Positions 52,181 through 59,502 of a stretch of 64,000 nt of DNA are shown here, one piece after another (position 1 is the first letter of the stretch; each line of letters starts with the position of its first letter). The notes beneath the pieces are model-generated. The model did not search any database, was not told where the DNA came from, and was given only the letters and a program-made list of their open reading frames with translations. This stretch comes from Prevotella sp. P2-180 (GTDB lineage Bacteria; Bacteroidota; Bacteroidia; Bacteroidales; Bacteroidaceae). The translations under genes were made by a program, and so were the position numbers. The stretch is from contig NZ_NPJI01000112.1 of the NCBI RefSeq assembly GCF_002251435.1, positions 1-64,000 of the forward strand, in the 5' to 3' direction.

Positions 52181-52198
52181 GTTATCTTTAGGTTAACG
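52181..52198. promoter_or_regulatory. operator half-site before the response regulator gene
   Basis: GTTATCTTTAGGTTAACG repeats the last two GTTA units of operators 1 to 3, again 11 bp apart; the third unit is missing. It directly follows the kinase stop codon and lies 36 bp upstream of the response regulator promoter box, in the opposite orientation relative to that promoter. Suggests autoregulation. Confidence 0.65.
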
Positions 52199-52234
52199 TA
52201 TGCTTTGCGGCATTGGATTATGGTTTATTTTTAT

Positions 52235-52242
52235 TACCTTTG
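52235..52242 (+). promoter_or_regulatory. -7 promoter box for the response regulator
   Basis: TACCTTTG, followed by a 28-nt leader to ATG 52271. Confidence 0.68.
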
Positions 52243-52270
52243 TGCCGTCAACAATAAAATAGAAGAAGTT

Positions 52271-52975
52271 ATGATAAAGCTATTACTTGTGGAGGACGAT
52301 GCAAACTTGGCTTACATGGAGAAGTCGAGCTTAGAGGACATCGTAGGTGGTTATGAGGTGAGAACAGCCTGCAACGGAAGGGAGGGACTGGAGGCGTATT
52401 TTGAATTCAAGCCCGATGTGATTGTGTCGGATATCAAGATGCCGGAGATGGACGGTCTGGAGATGGTGAAACGTATTCGTGAGATTGACGGTGACACGAT
52501 TATTCTCTTCACCACTGCCCTTACATCGTCGGCAGACCTGAAGACAGGTTATCTTGCTGGAGCCAACAATTATATAAAAAAGCCATTTATGCCTGATGAA
52601 ATTAACGCTCATGTAGAAAGTCTTGTTAAACTGAAAGAAGGCAGGCGGAGCAACAATGAGTCGGGGCACATCGTGCTTGGACAGTATATACTCGATGCCG
52701 ACCATGCCTGCCTCATCAACCGTAGCACAAGAGTAAAGAAAATGCTGACGCAAAGGGAGGCGCAAGTGTTGGAATTGCTTGCCGTTAACAAGAACGAGGT
52801 GGTGAGACGTGAGGCACTGCTCAGCCGATTCTGGGGAATAGAAAACAAGGACTATTTCGCATCGCGCAGCTTGGATGTGTTTATAAAAAAGATTAGGAAC
52901 GACATCGAGGACGACCCCTCATTAGAACTGAAGACGATACGCGGCGTGGGACTGACATTGCTGACTAAAGACTAA
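52271..52975 (+). CDS. OmpR-family response regulator of the peptide locus
   Basis: A 234-residue regulator from ATG 52271. The receiver domain has acidic pocket EDDANLA near residue 8, phosphoacceptor in VIVSDIKMPEMDG at about 52, and K in YIKKPFMPDEI near 103. The DNA-binding winged helix (about 135-232) contains QREAQVLELLAVNKNEVVRR and the recognition part SLDVFIKKIRNDIEDD. OmpR/PhoB proteins bind tandem 11-bp direct repeats, exactly what lies upstream of the precursor and exporter promoters, so it is the likely activator. Followed after 13 nt by a DHp-like small gene. Confidence 0.92.
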   Translation: MIKLLLVEDDANLAYMEKSSLEDIVGGYEVRTACNGREGLEAYFEFKPDVIVSDIKMPEMDGLEMVKRIREIDGDTIILFTTALTSSADLKTGYLAGANNYIKKPFMPDEINAHVESLVKLKEGRRSNNESGHIVLGQYILDADHACLINRSTRVKKMLTQREAQVLELLAVNKNEVVRREALLSRFWGIENKDYFASRSLDVFIKKIRNDIEDDPSLELKTIRGVGLTLLTKD

Positions 52976-52988
52976 AGGAGGAAGCACT

Positions 52989-53189
52989 ATGGATGAGAAG
53001 AAAGAGACTGACTATAAGAGTCTGCTCATTGATTTCAAATCGGACCTCACCGCCATACTGATGGGAGTGAAGTATTTGCGGAGCGGCAAGCTCGAATACA
53101 ATCCGGAGATGAAGGCGAAATACCTACAGATAGTGGAGGAGCAGGCTATGAAGATTCTCCGCAAGATAGAGGAAACGGAAAATGCGTGA
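52989..53189 (+). CDS. 66-residue protein resembling a kinase DHp domain without histidine
   Basis: Starts at ATG 52989 after a strong AGGAGG site, 13 nt past the response regulator stop. No database family recognised. Residues 12-56 align without gaps to the H-box region of the neighbouring kinase: LLIDFKSDLTAILMGVKYL against MVHDMKSPLSTITIGANAL, and NPEMKAKYLQIV against NADMREKYTRIM. I count about 14 identities in 44 positions. The phospho-histidine is replaced by Ile14 and the following Pro by Asp. It may pair with the kinase or bind the regulator as a non-phosphorylatable decoy. Function is inference. Confidence 0.75.
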   Translation: MDEKKETDYKSLLIDFKSDLTAILMGVKYLRSGKLEYNPEMKAKYLQIVEEQAMKILRKIEETENA

Positions 53190-53251
53190 ATTATTATCAA
53201 ACAATGAAAGTAGCATATTCTATTTCGCATGAACTATCTGAATGCCGCCAC

Positions 53252-53356
53252 GACTCTACACTCTACATCAGATTGAGGTAAGTAGCTTGTTTATAACTGG
53301 TTATAGAATGTAGAGTGCCTCTCGCCTCTTCATTCACTCTACATCTGCCCTACATC
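53252..53356. repeat. left copy of an intergenic repeat (inverted relative to 55536-55640)
   Basis: CTCTACACTCTACAT, then about 34 unrelated nt, then AGAATGTAGAGTG, then TCTTCATTCACTC. The same blocks, spaced alike, occur in reverse orientation at 55536-55640, on the other side of the insertion sequence. Confidence 0.65.
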
Positions 53357-53458
53357 GACCCTCCCGGTGCTGTGACGACTTTAACCCAAGTTTGATGCCT
53401 TATAAGCCATTTCCTTTGCTGTTCAGCGACTTTCGATTTCAATTTGCATCGCTGTGTA

Positions 53459-55348
53459 CTACAAACTTTTTTGGATTTTGATTTTTCTGAATGGCATTTT
53501 CTTGTACTTCAATAGTTCGTAAATATTGTTGGCTGCCTCTGTCGGTTCACTGCACATCCTCATATGCACCTTCTCTCCAAGAGCGTTCGTAGCTTCCGTC
53601 GTGACGGCCTTCTGTGTTGACATCCGTCTGACTATTTCTGTCCAGTAGCAGTTCTCACCCGCCTGCTTGAGTCTGTATCTGATTGTGTTGACTATCCAGT
53701 ATGAGAGCTGTCCGAGGAAGAGGTGGGCATCCGAGCGGTCATCTTTCTTGTGGTGTATCGGCCGCAGGTTGAGGTCGGTCTTCAGCTGCCTGTTGGTACA
53801 TTCTATTTCACGCGTAAGGTTGTAATAGTCCCATGTGGTCTTCTCGTCAAACGTCGCGACATTCGTCCTGAGGAAATACACTCCGCTGTCCTTGTCCACG
53901 TTCTCCGGCACGGCGATGCGCCACTGTATGTCAGCCATGTTCTTGGGATTCTTCGGATTGTCAGCGATGTAGTCAATGACATAGTATTTCGATATGGACG
54001 GGTATTTCTGTCTGGCCCTTCCCACACGCTCTATGACCTTCTCGTATGCTTTCGTCCCGTTCTTCTTCGTGAGTGACTCCCTTGCCTTCTGGAGTTCCTC
54101 CTCGAAGCGCTCCTTGAACTTTCGGTTCATTGAGGTCTCCTTGAGTTCCTTGGCGGGTGACTTTATCTCCAGATAATAGTCGCCGCCTTCTTCATGCCTT
54201 ACCTGCGTGAGACTGATGGGCTGCCGCTTGCTGTCCTGCACGGTGACGGTCTTGGCATCAGGCGCAAGCTCGTAGTCGGCAAGTCTTCTGCGACTGACGC
54301 ACAGGTAGTTATATCCCTTGCCCTTGATTTTCCTGAGGTTCTCCTCGGTGGCTATGCCTGCATCAAGGCAGACTAACACCTTGTCCTTAGGGTCATTCGG
54401 GACGCGTGTCTTGGAGTTGAGCGTGTCCACCATGTCCGGAAGCGAGTTCGGGTCGGCCGTATTGCCGGCAAGTATTGACGAGTAGCGTATGAAACCCTCC
54501 CTGTTTATGCACAGTGCCAACACAAGCAGCTTGCAGTCAGACCGCTTCTCCTTGGAACGGCCGAACCTGGCCTTGACGCTGCTGTCCTTCCTGCCCTCGA
54601 AGTAGAAATTGGTGAGGTCGAAGATGGCAATCCTGTTGGTTATGTTGAACAGGTCGTCAGTTCTTCGGCACAGATGATCCTCGAGCTTGTCCTTCAGCTC
54701 GTACAGTGACGGAGCAACCTTATAAATGGACTGGAATCCAGGACGCCAGTCAGTGCTGCCGCTTATGAGTTCGCATACGGCAGAGTTCTCGTCCATTATG
54801 CGCAAGCTCTTCAGCTCCGATGGGGAATACACGGTACGGGTTATGAGGTGGGCAAGCGCGGTGTTTATGCGTATCTCGCTCCAGCCTTCCTTCGCCAGGA
54901 ACTTGTCTATCCCAAGCTCGCGGATGGCCTGGAGGCATATCCACTCCGCACCGACATCCCTCGCGTCTGTATGCTTGACGGTGTTCACGTCAACAAGGCG
55001 CTCCGCCTGTCCGCGGGACTCCTCAAGGGCTGCATTGACGGCATCAATGCTGCCGTTGTTCACCATCTCACGCCAGAACTCCTCCGCCTTGCGGCGCACG
55101 AACTCGTTGTATCGAGACAACGGACTTGAGAACAAATCCTGCTGGCCCTGGTGCTTAGAAAGATATGTGAGGCACTTGCCTATGTCGCGGATGTCCTCGG
55201 GGCGGTGAGGCTCGTCGATGAATCCAACGTTTAGCATGACACGGCAACGCACGCGGCCTGACAGGTCACGGAAAGACTCCTTGATGCGGTAGTACCAGTC
55301 ATCGCACTGGGTCCTCGGATTATATCTTGGTTGAGACATAAAATGCAT
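53459..55348 (-). CDS. IS1634-family (IS4 superfamily) transposase
   Basis: A 629-residue DDE transposase that looks full-length. RNase H-like core: first Asp in IAIFDLTNFYFEG near residue 247, second Asp in VLVCLDAGIATEEN near 330, Glu in YNLTREIECTNRQLKTDL near 525, the usual IS4-type YREK-like region. N-terminal 150 residues carry the DNA-binding part. A perfect TACCTTTGCACCCGC promoter lies at 55357-55364. Since transcription would start close to ATG 55348, the second ATG at 55339 is possible. No frameshift is seen, so the element may be active. Confidence 0.92.
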   Translation of the reverse strand: MHFMSQPRYNPRTQCDDWYYRIKESFRDLSGRVRCRVMLNVGFIDEPHRPEDIRDIGKCLTYLSKHQGQQDLFSSPLSRYNEFVRRKAEEFWREMVNNGSIDAVNAALEESRGQAERLVDVNTVKHTDARDVGAEWICLQAIRELGIDKFLAKEGWSEIRINTALAHLITRTVYSPSELKSLRIMDENSAVCELISGSTDWRPGFQSIYKVAPSLYELKDKLEDHLCRRTDDLFNITNRIAIFDLTNFYFEGRKDSSVKARFGRSKEKRSDCKLLVLALCINREGFIRYSSILAGNTADPNSLPDMVDTLNSKTRVPNDPKDKVLVCLDAGIATEENLRKIKGKGYNYLCVSRRRLADYELAPDAKTVTVQDSKRQPISLTQVRHEEGGDYYLEIKSPAKELKETSMNRKFKERFEEELQKARESLTKKNGTKAYEKVIERVGRARQKYPSISKYYVIDYIADNPKNPKNMADIQWRIAVPENVDKDSGVYFLRTNVATFDEKTTWDYYNLTREIECTNRQLKTDLNLRPIHHKKDDRSDAHLFLGQLSYWIVNTIRYRLKQAGENCYWTEIVRRMSTQKAVTTEATNALGEKVHMRMCSEPTEAANNIYELLKYKKMPFRKIKIQKSL

Positions 55349-55356
55349 AGCGGGTG

Positions 55357-55364
55357 CAAAGGTA
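55357..55364 (-). promoter_or_regulatory. promoter box of the transposase gene
   Basis: Minus strand TACCTTTGCACCCGC, the same strong sequence that drives rpsF, rpsP and the tRNA cluster. It lies inside the insertion sequence and points into it. Confidence 0.65.
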
Positions 55365-55535
55365 CAAATTTTCCGCGAGACTTCTGTGTACTACAATTCA
55401 AATAATGTGGACACTTTGGATGAAACACAGCGGGTTGACTGTTTTTAATACCCCCAAAAAGGCCGAAAAAAAATATGAGCCATCAAACTTGGGTTAAAGG
55501 CGGATGGGAATATTCGTCAAGCTCACGTGTAAATT

Positions 55536-55640
55536 ATGAAGAGTGAATGAAGAGTGAATGAAGAGTTGAGGTGTACTCTACATTCTGCAACATACTGATT
55601 ATCAGCTATTATTTGCAAAATAATGTAGAGTGTAGAGTGC
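55536..55640. repeat. right copy of the intergenic repeat
   Basis: GAAGAGTGAATGAAGAGTG, then GTACTCTACATTCT, then about 34 nt, then ATGTAGAGTGTAGAGTG: the reverse-oriented counterpart of 53252-53356. The remainder to 55812 holds short inverted repeats but no gene that I can support. Confidence 0.65.
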
Positions 55641-55812
55641 TGGCCGACCTTGCTCATATAATATATGAATACGCAACGAGACACTTTGTTTCGACAAACG
55701 TCTCTTACTGCCACCTTTATGGCAGCCGTCTGGCATAGTTATGATAGCCGACTGTCATCATGTGACAGATGGCACTACTCTATAGTCTTTCAACCTCGAT
55801 AATTACCGCCAT

Positions 55813-55853
55813 AAAAAAAGTACAGACGCGAAAGATTCGCGTCTGTACTTTTA
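55813..55853 (-). terminator. terminator of rpsP
   Basis: A 17-bp stem AAAAGTACAGACGCGAA (55816-55832) with its complement at 55836-55852; on the minus strand it ends in a T run. Confidence 0.9.
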
Positions 55854-55877
55854 AGTTTTCTGAAAACCTGATGGGGA

Positions 55878-56405
55878 TTATGCCTCTGCGGGAGCTTCCT
55901 CGGTAGCAGCCTCTGCAGCGGCAGCCTCAGCCTTTGCAGCTTCAGCGGCAGCCTTCTTCTCAGCTACTTTCTTAGCGATTTCGGCATTGATCTTCTTCTC
56001 TGCCTCAAGCTCCTTGGCGATAGCTTCCTTCTTAGCCTTAGCCTCGCTCTCGCGAACAGCGTCAAGACCCTTCTGCTTGTCAGCCTTCCAAGCGTCGAAA
56101 CGCTTCTGTGCTGTAGCTTCGTCAAATGCGCCCTTCTTAACGCCTCCACGGAGGTGCTTCATCAGGTAAACGCCTTCATGACCGAGGATGTTGCGTACGG
56201 TGTCAGTGGGCTGAGCTCCGCACTCTACCCAATAAAGGGCACGGTCGAAATTCAAATCTACTGTGGCTGGATTGGTGTTAGGGTTGTAAGTACCAATTTT
56301 CTCAGTAAATCTACCATCGCGTGGTGCACGTGCGTCGGCGATAACGATGCTATAGAAAGCATAGCCTTTACGGCCGCCGCGCTGTAATCTGATTTTTGTT
56401 GCCAT
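55878..56405 (-). CDS. rpsP: 30S ribosomal protein S16, extended
   Basis: S16 of 175 residues. The first 85 form the normal domain (ATKIRLQRGGRKGYAFYSIV, then YNPNTNPATVDLNFDRALYW and AQPTDTVRNILG). Residues about 95-175 are an Ala/Lys/Glu-rich, probably helical or coiled-coil extension that ends TEEAPAEA. S16 is about 80-90 residues in E. coli; long tails are common in Bacteroidetes. Monocistronic here, without the rimM-trmD-rplS genes found beside it in many bacteria. Confidence 0.96.
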   Translation of the reverse strand: MATKIRLQRGGRKGYAFYSIVIADARAPRDGRFTEKIGTYNPNTNPATVDLNFDRALYWVECGAQPTDTVRNILGHEGVYLMKHLRGGVKKGAFDEATAQKRFDAWKADKQKGLDAVRESEAKAKKEAIAKELEAEKKINAEIAKKVAEKKAAAEAAKAEAAAAEAATEEAPAEA

Positions 56406-56467
56406 TTTTTGTTTAAAATATTTAATTGTAAGTTTGAATTAATGCTGCCAACTCGTGACAGCGGGTG

Positions 56468-56475
56468 CAAAGGTA
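56468..56475 (-). promoter_or_regulatory. -7 promoter box for rpsP
   Basis: Minus strand TACCTTTGCACCCGC; a 62-nt leader precedes the rpsP ATG at 56405. Confidence 0.7.
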
Positions 56476-56538
56476 CGAAGAAAATATAAATCTTAAGAAT
56501 GTATAAGGACGCTTTTTTAAAAAGTTAATGTTATTTAA

Positions 56539-56721
56539 CTATTTCTTTACCAATGCTATGCCACATTGCATGCCGTTTACTTTCTTCATGAGCGATGTGA
56601 CTGTAGAGATGGTGGTGCTTGTGGAGTTGCTGCCAAGTGTCTTCAAAAGTGACAGTAGTTTGCTGGCGTCGGTAACAAACTGTATTACAAATATGCAAAC
56701 AAAATCTTCAAAACATCGCAA
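56539..56721 (-). CDS. doubtful small coding region or gene fragment
   Basis: A 60-codon frame on the minus strand. Its second half (ASKLLSLLKTLGSNSTSTTI, then KKVNGMQCGIALVKK) has protein-like composition and codon use, while the first half is hydrophobic and lacks an evident promoter box. It may be a small gene or the C-terminal relic of a larger one. An opposite-strand frame over the same region (56528-56725) looks like its shadow. No family recognised. Confidence 0.3.
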   Translation of the reverse strand: MRCFEDFVCIFVIQFVTDASKLLSLLKTLGSNSTSTTISTVTSLMKKVNGMQCGIALVKK

Positions 56722-56844
56722 TTAGTATATGAAAATATGTCATTTTGAACTCTTTTACATCCTTACAGACTATGTCGTTGTGAAAAAATGATTAAACTTA
56801 AGCATTTTTTTTTGAAAACAGACACGTATGTCGCAAAAGATTGT

Positions 56845-56852
56845 TATCTTTG
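56845..56852 (+). promoter_or_regulatory. -7 promoter box for nhaD
   Basis: TATCTTTG followed by TGCCG, 28 nt before ATG 56880. Confidence 0.65.
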
Positions 56853-56879
56853 TGCCGAAATTTAAAATAATTGAGAAGT

Positions 56880-58289
56880 ATGACATTGTTGATAGTGTTG
56901 ATATTCATTTTGGGATATGTGCTTTTGGCTACTACACATCTTACCAACGTAAACAAGGCTGCAATCGCCATGTTTATGGGCACTGTGGGATGGGTCTTGT
57001 ATATATGCTATGGTACAGATTTCGTTATGAGTCAGCATCCAAGAGAGTATTTTGACTTCTTGGCCGGAGAGGCGCCAAACAGTGATGCTGTGAAATATTT
57101 CATCTACGACAATATCTTCCTGAAGTATGTGGGAAAGGCTGCGGCAATAGTGTTGTTCTTGCTTGCCACAATGACTATCGTGGAGATACTAAACAACAAT
57201 GGGTGCTTTGACTTCATTTCAGAATGGATCAGAACGCGAAACAGCAAGCGTCTGTTATGGTCCATCACTGTCGCTACATTCATCATTTCGGCAAATCTCG
57301 ACAACCTTACTACAACTGCCATGATGCTTGTCATCATGCATGGAATAGTGCAGAACAGGAGACAGAGAATGCTCATCGGCTCGGCCATCGTGCTCGCTGC
57401 AAACACTGGAGGATGCATGACCGTGATTGGCGATCCGGCAGGAGTAATATTGTGGGGAGAAGAAACCGTAACGGCCACCAACTTCTCTGCATATCTCGCA
57501 TTGCCGGCATTGACGGCATGGGCTTTGCCAACATACCTTATCGGACGTTGCCTTCCCGCAAGGCTTGACGTGGAATGGCCCGCGATACCATATCGTGGAG
57601 ACGACACAAACCTTAATCGTTTGCAGCGTCTGTCGATGCTATTCGTGGGAATTGGCGGATTGTGGTTTATACCCACATTCCATAATATCACCAAACTGAG
57701 TCCGTTTCTTGGTGCACTATGTGTGCTGGCGGTGTTGTGGGTGGTGAACGAAATTTTCAACCGCAAACTTATGAATGCTGAACAGATGATACAACGACGT
57801 TTCCCAAGGTCGTTGCAGTATGGCAGTTTGCAGATGATTCTTTTCATTATGGGCATTATGCTTTCCATGGGAGTGGTAAACGAAACCGGTTTCTTCGCTT
57901 CCGTATCGGAATGGATAGACTATAATATTCACAATGTATGGGCACTCGGACTGATGTCTGGACTGCTGAGTGGAGTGGTGGACACATTTACTGTTGCCAT
58001 GACCAACCTCTCGCTCTACGATGTGGTGGACGATGCAGCACTGCTGAGATGGGTGGACTCAGACTACATGGCAAACTTCGTGCAAAACGGCACCTATTGG
58101 AAAATTGTGGCCTTCTCCACTTCTGTTGGAGGATGTCTCACCTGTTTCGCCTCACAAAGCGGGATTGCGTTGATGAAGATGGAACGTATGCACGTAGGCT
58201 GGTATTTCAAGAATTGCACGCCAAAGGTGCTACTCGGTTGGATGGCTGGTATGGCGTTGCTATGGGTGGAGTGCTATCTGCTCAAATAG
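56880..58289 (+). CDS. nhaD: NhaD-type Na+/H+ antiporter
   Basis: A 469-residue inner-membrane antiporter from ATG 56880 (MTLLIVLIFILGYVLLATTH); the TTG nine nt earlier is less likely. About 12 helices of the ion-transporter superfamily. NhaD-type segments include ISANLDNLTTTAMMLVIMHG near residue 145 and AANTGGCMTVIGDPAGVILW near 180, where acidic and amide residues probably bind the cation. It expels sodium in exchange for protons. The 475-nt gap upstream otherwise contains only the rpsP promoter and a doubtful small frame. Confidence 0.9.
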   Translation: MTLLIVLIFILGYVLLATTHLTNVNKAAIAMFMGTVGWVLYICYGTDFVMSQHPREYFDFLAGEAPNSDAVKYFIYDNIFLKYVGKAAAIVLFLLATMTIVEILNNNGCFDFISEWIRTRNSKRLLWSITVATFIISANLDNLTTTAMMLVIMHGIVQNRRQRMLIGSAIVLAANTGGCMTVIGDPAGVILWGEETVTATNFSAYLALPALTAWALPTYLIGRCLPARLDVEWPAIPYRGDDTNLNRLQRLSMLFVGIGGLWFIPTFHNITKLSPFLGALCVLAVLWVVNEIFNRKLMNAEQMIQRRFPRSLQYGSLQMILFIMGIMLSMGVVNETGFFASVSEWIDYNIHNVWALGLMSGLLSGVVDTFTVAMTNLSLYDVVDDAALLRWVDSDYMANFVQNGTYWKIVAFSTSVGGCLTCFASQSGIALMKMERMHVGWYFKNCTPKVLLGWMAGMALLWVECYLLK

Positions 58290-58342
58290 CATTATATATA
58301 TAAATAAGGTGTAAACAAAACGAACTTTAACACAAAAATATT

Positions 58343-59320
58343 ATGGCAAAAATTAAGACAATAGGAGTGCTTACTTCGGGAGGAGATGCCCCAGGTATGA
58401 ATGCTGCCATTCGTGCGGTCACGAGAGCAGGTATATACAATGGTTTTAACATCAAGGGAATATATCGTGGATATGATGGACTCATTAATGGTGAGGTAAA
58501 GCCTTTCACAACAGAAAATGTCAGCGGTATCATCATGCAAGGCGGTACTATTCTGAAGACTGCACGCAGTATGGAATTCATGACTCCGGAAGGAAAGCAG
58601 AAAGCATACGACACAATGGTAAGGGAAGGCATCGACGCACTGGTGGTCATTGGTGGTAACGGCTCGCTGACAGGAGCACGCGACTTTGCGGCAGAGTTTG
58701 ACGTTTGCTGCATAGGATTGCCAGGCACCATCGACAACGACCTCTATGGTACAGATTCCACCATTGGATATGATACAACATTGAACACCATCCTAGAGTG
58801 TGTTGACCGAATCCGCGACACTGCACAGAGCCACGAGCGTATCTTCTTCATCGAGGTGATGGGACGCGATGCTGGTTTCCTTGCACAGAACAGTGCCATT
58901 GCCAGCGGTGCTGAGGCTGCCATCATCCCAGAGGAGGCAACAGACGTCGACCAGCTTGGACGATTCATGGAACGAGGTATCCGCAAATCAAAGAAGAGTT
59001 GTATCGTCATCGTGTCGGAAAGTCCAAAATGTGGTGCTATGTATTATGCCGACCGCGTGAAGAAGGAGTTCCCTGATTTCGATGTGCGCGTGTCTATACT
59101 CGGACACTTGCAGCGCGGAGGCCGCCCGACAGCACGCGACCGCATACTTGCCAGCCGTACAGGTGTCGGTGCCATTGAGGCAATCATTCAGGGACAACGC
59201 AACGTGATGGTAGGCGTAAGGAACAATGAAGTGGTATATGTACCATTTTCAGATGCCATCCGTACAGACAAGCCACTTGACATGAAACTCATAAAGGTGC
59301 TCGATGAATTGAGCATTTGA
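58343..59320 (+). CDS. pfkA: 6-phosphofructokinase
   Basis: A 325-residue PfkA-type enzyme phosphorylating fructose-6-phosphate in glycolysis. Nucleotide loop TSGGDAPGMNAAIRAV near residue 10, catalytic PGTIDNDLYGTDSTIGYDT near 125, MGRDAGFLA near 168 and the allosteric-site LGHLQRGG. Unusual: the GGDGS motif reads GGNGS (residues about 101-105), with Asn in place of the Mg-ATP-binding Asp. It is 54 nt downstream of nhaD without its own clear promoter box, so co-transcription is possible. Confidence 0.93.
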   Translation: MAKIKTIGVLTSGGDAPGMNAAIRAVTRAGIYNGFNIKGIYRGYDGLINGEVKPFTTENVSGIIMQGGTILKTARSMEFMTPEGKQKAYDTMVREGIDALVVIGGNGSLTGARDFAAEFDVCCIGLPGTIDNDLYGTDSTIGYDTTLNTILECVDRIRDTAQSHERIFFIEVMGRDAGFLAQNSAIASGAEAAIIPEEATDVDQLGRFMERGIRKSKKSCIVIVSESPKCGAMYYADRVKKEFPDFDVRVSILGHLQRGGRPTARDRILASRTGVGAIEAIIQGQRNVMVGVRNNEVVYVPFSDAIRTDKPLDMKLIKVLDELSI

Positions 59321-59403
59321 CGTTTTTTTGTTAAAACAACAGCTGTCAAGGTGAAAATTCTTTCAATATTTTAAAATACTTAGAAAGAAAATATCTTTTT
59401 TTC

Positions 59404-59434
59404 TTTGGGCTTTAAATAAAAATGTCTACCTTTG
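59404..59434 (+). promoter_or_regulatory. promoter of the ATP synthase operon
   Basis: A TTTG at 59404-59407 and TACCTTTG at 59427-59434 with a 19-nt spacer. A leader of about 60 nt reaches the atpD ATG. Confidence 0.78.
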
Positions 59435-59502
59435 CAAGGAATAAACAACAAATAGCCTTTAGAAAATACTAAAAAAAGACAATTTAACAAATTATAAAGC
59501 GT

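Larger units (their letters stand above)
53379..55499. mobile_element. IS1634-like insertion sequence
   Basis: About 2.1 kb bounded by a 19-bp perfect inverted repeat, CTTTAACCCAAGTTTGATG at 53379-53397 and its complement at 55481-55499. It carries one transposase gene on the minus strand. No target-site duplication is obvious next to either end, so the exact outer edges are uncertain. GC content is higher than in the flanks. Confidence 0.85.

Noticed and set aside
53205..53282. A 25-codon frame downstream of the DHp-like gene
   Set aside because: Its second half is made of the 53252-53356 repeat, so its sequence is explained by the repeat.
53379..55499. Target-site duplication of the insertion sequence
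   Set aside because: Five to nine bases on either side of the terminal repeats do not match, so no duplication is claimed.
56528..56725. A 65-codon plus-strand frame
   Set aside because: Mirror of the minus-strand frame 56539-56721, whose codon use is better. Neither has strong support.
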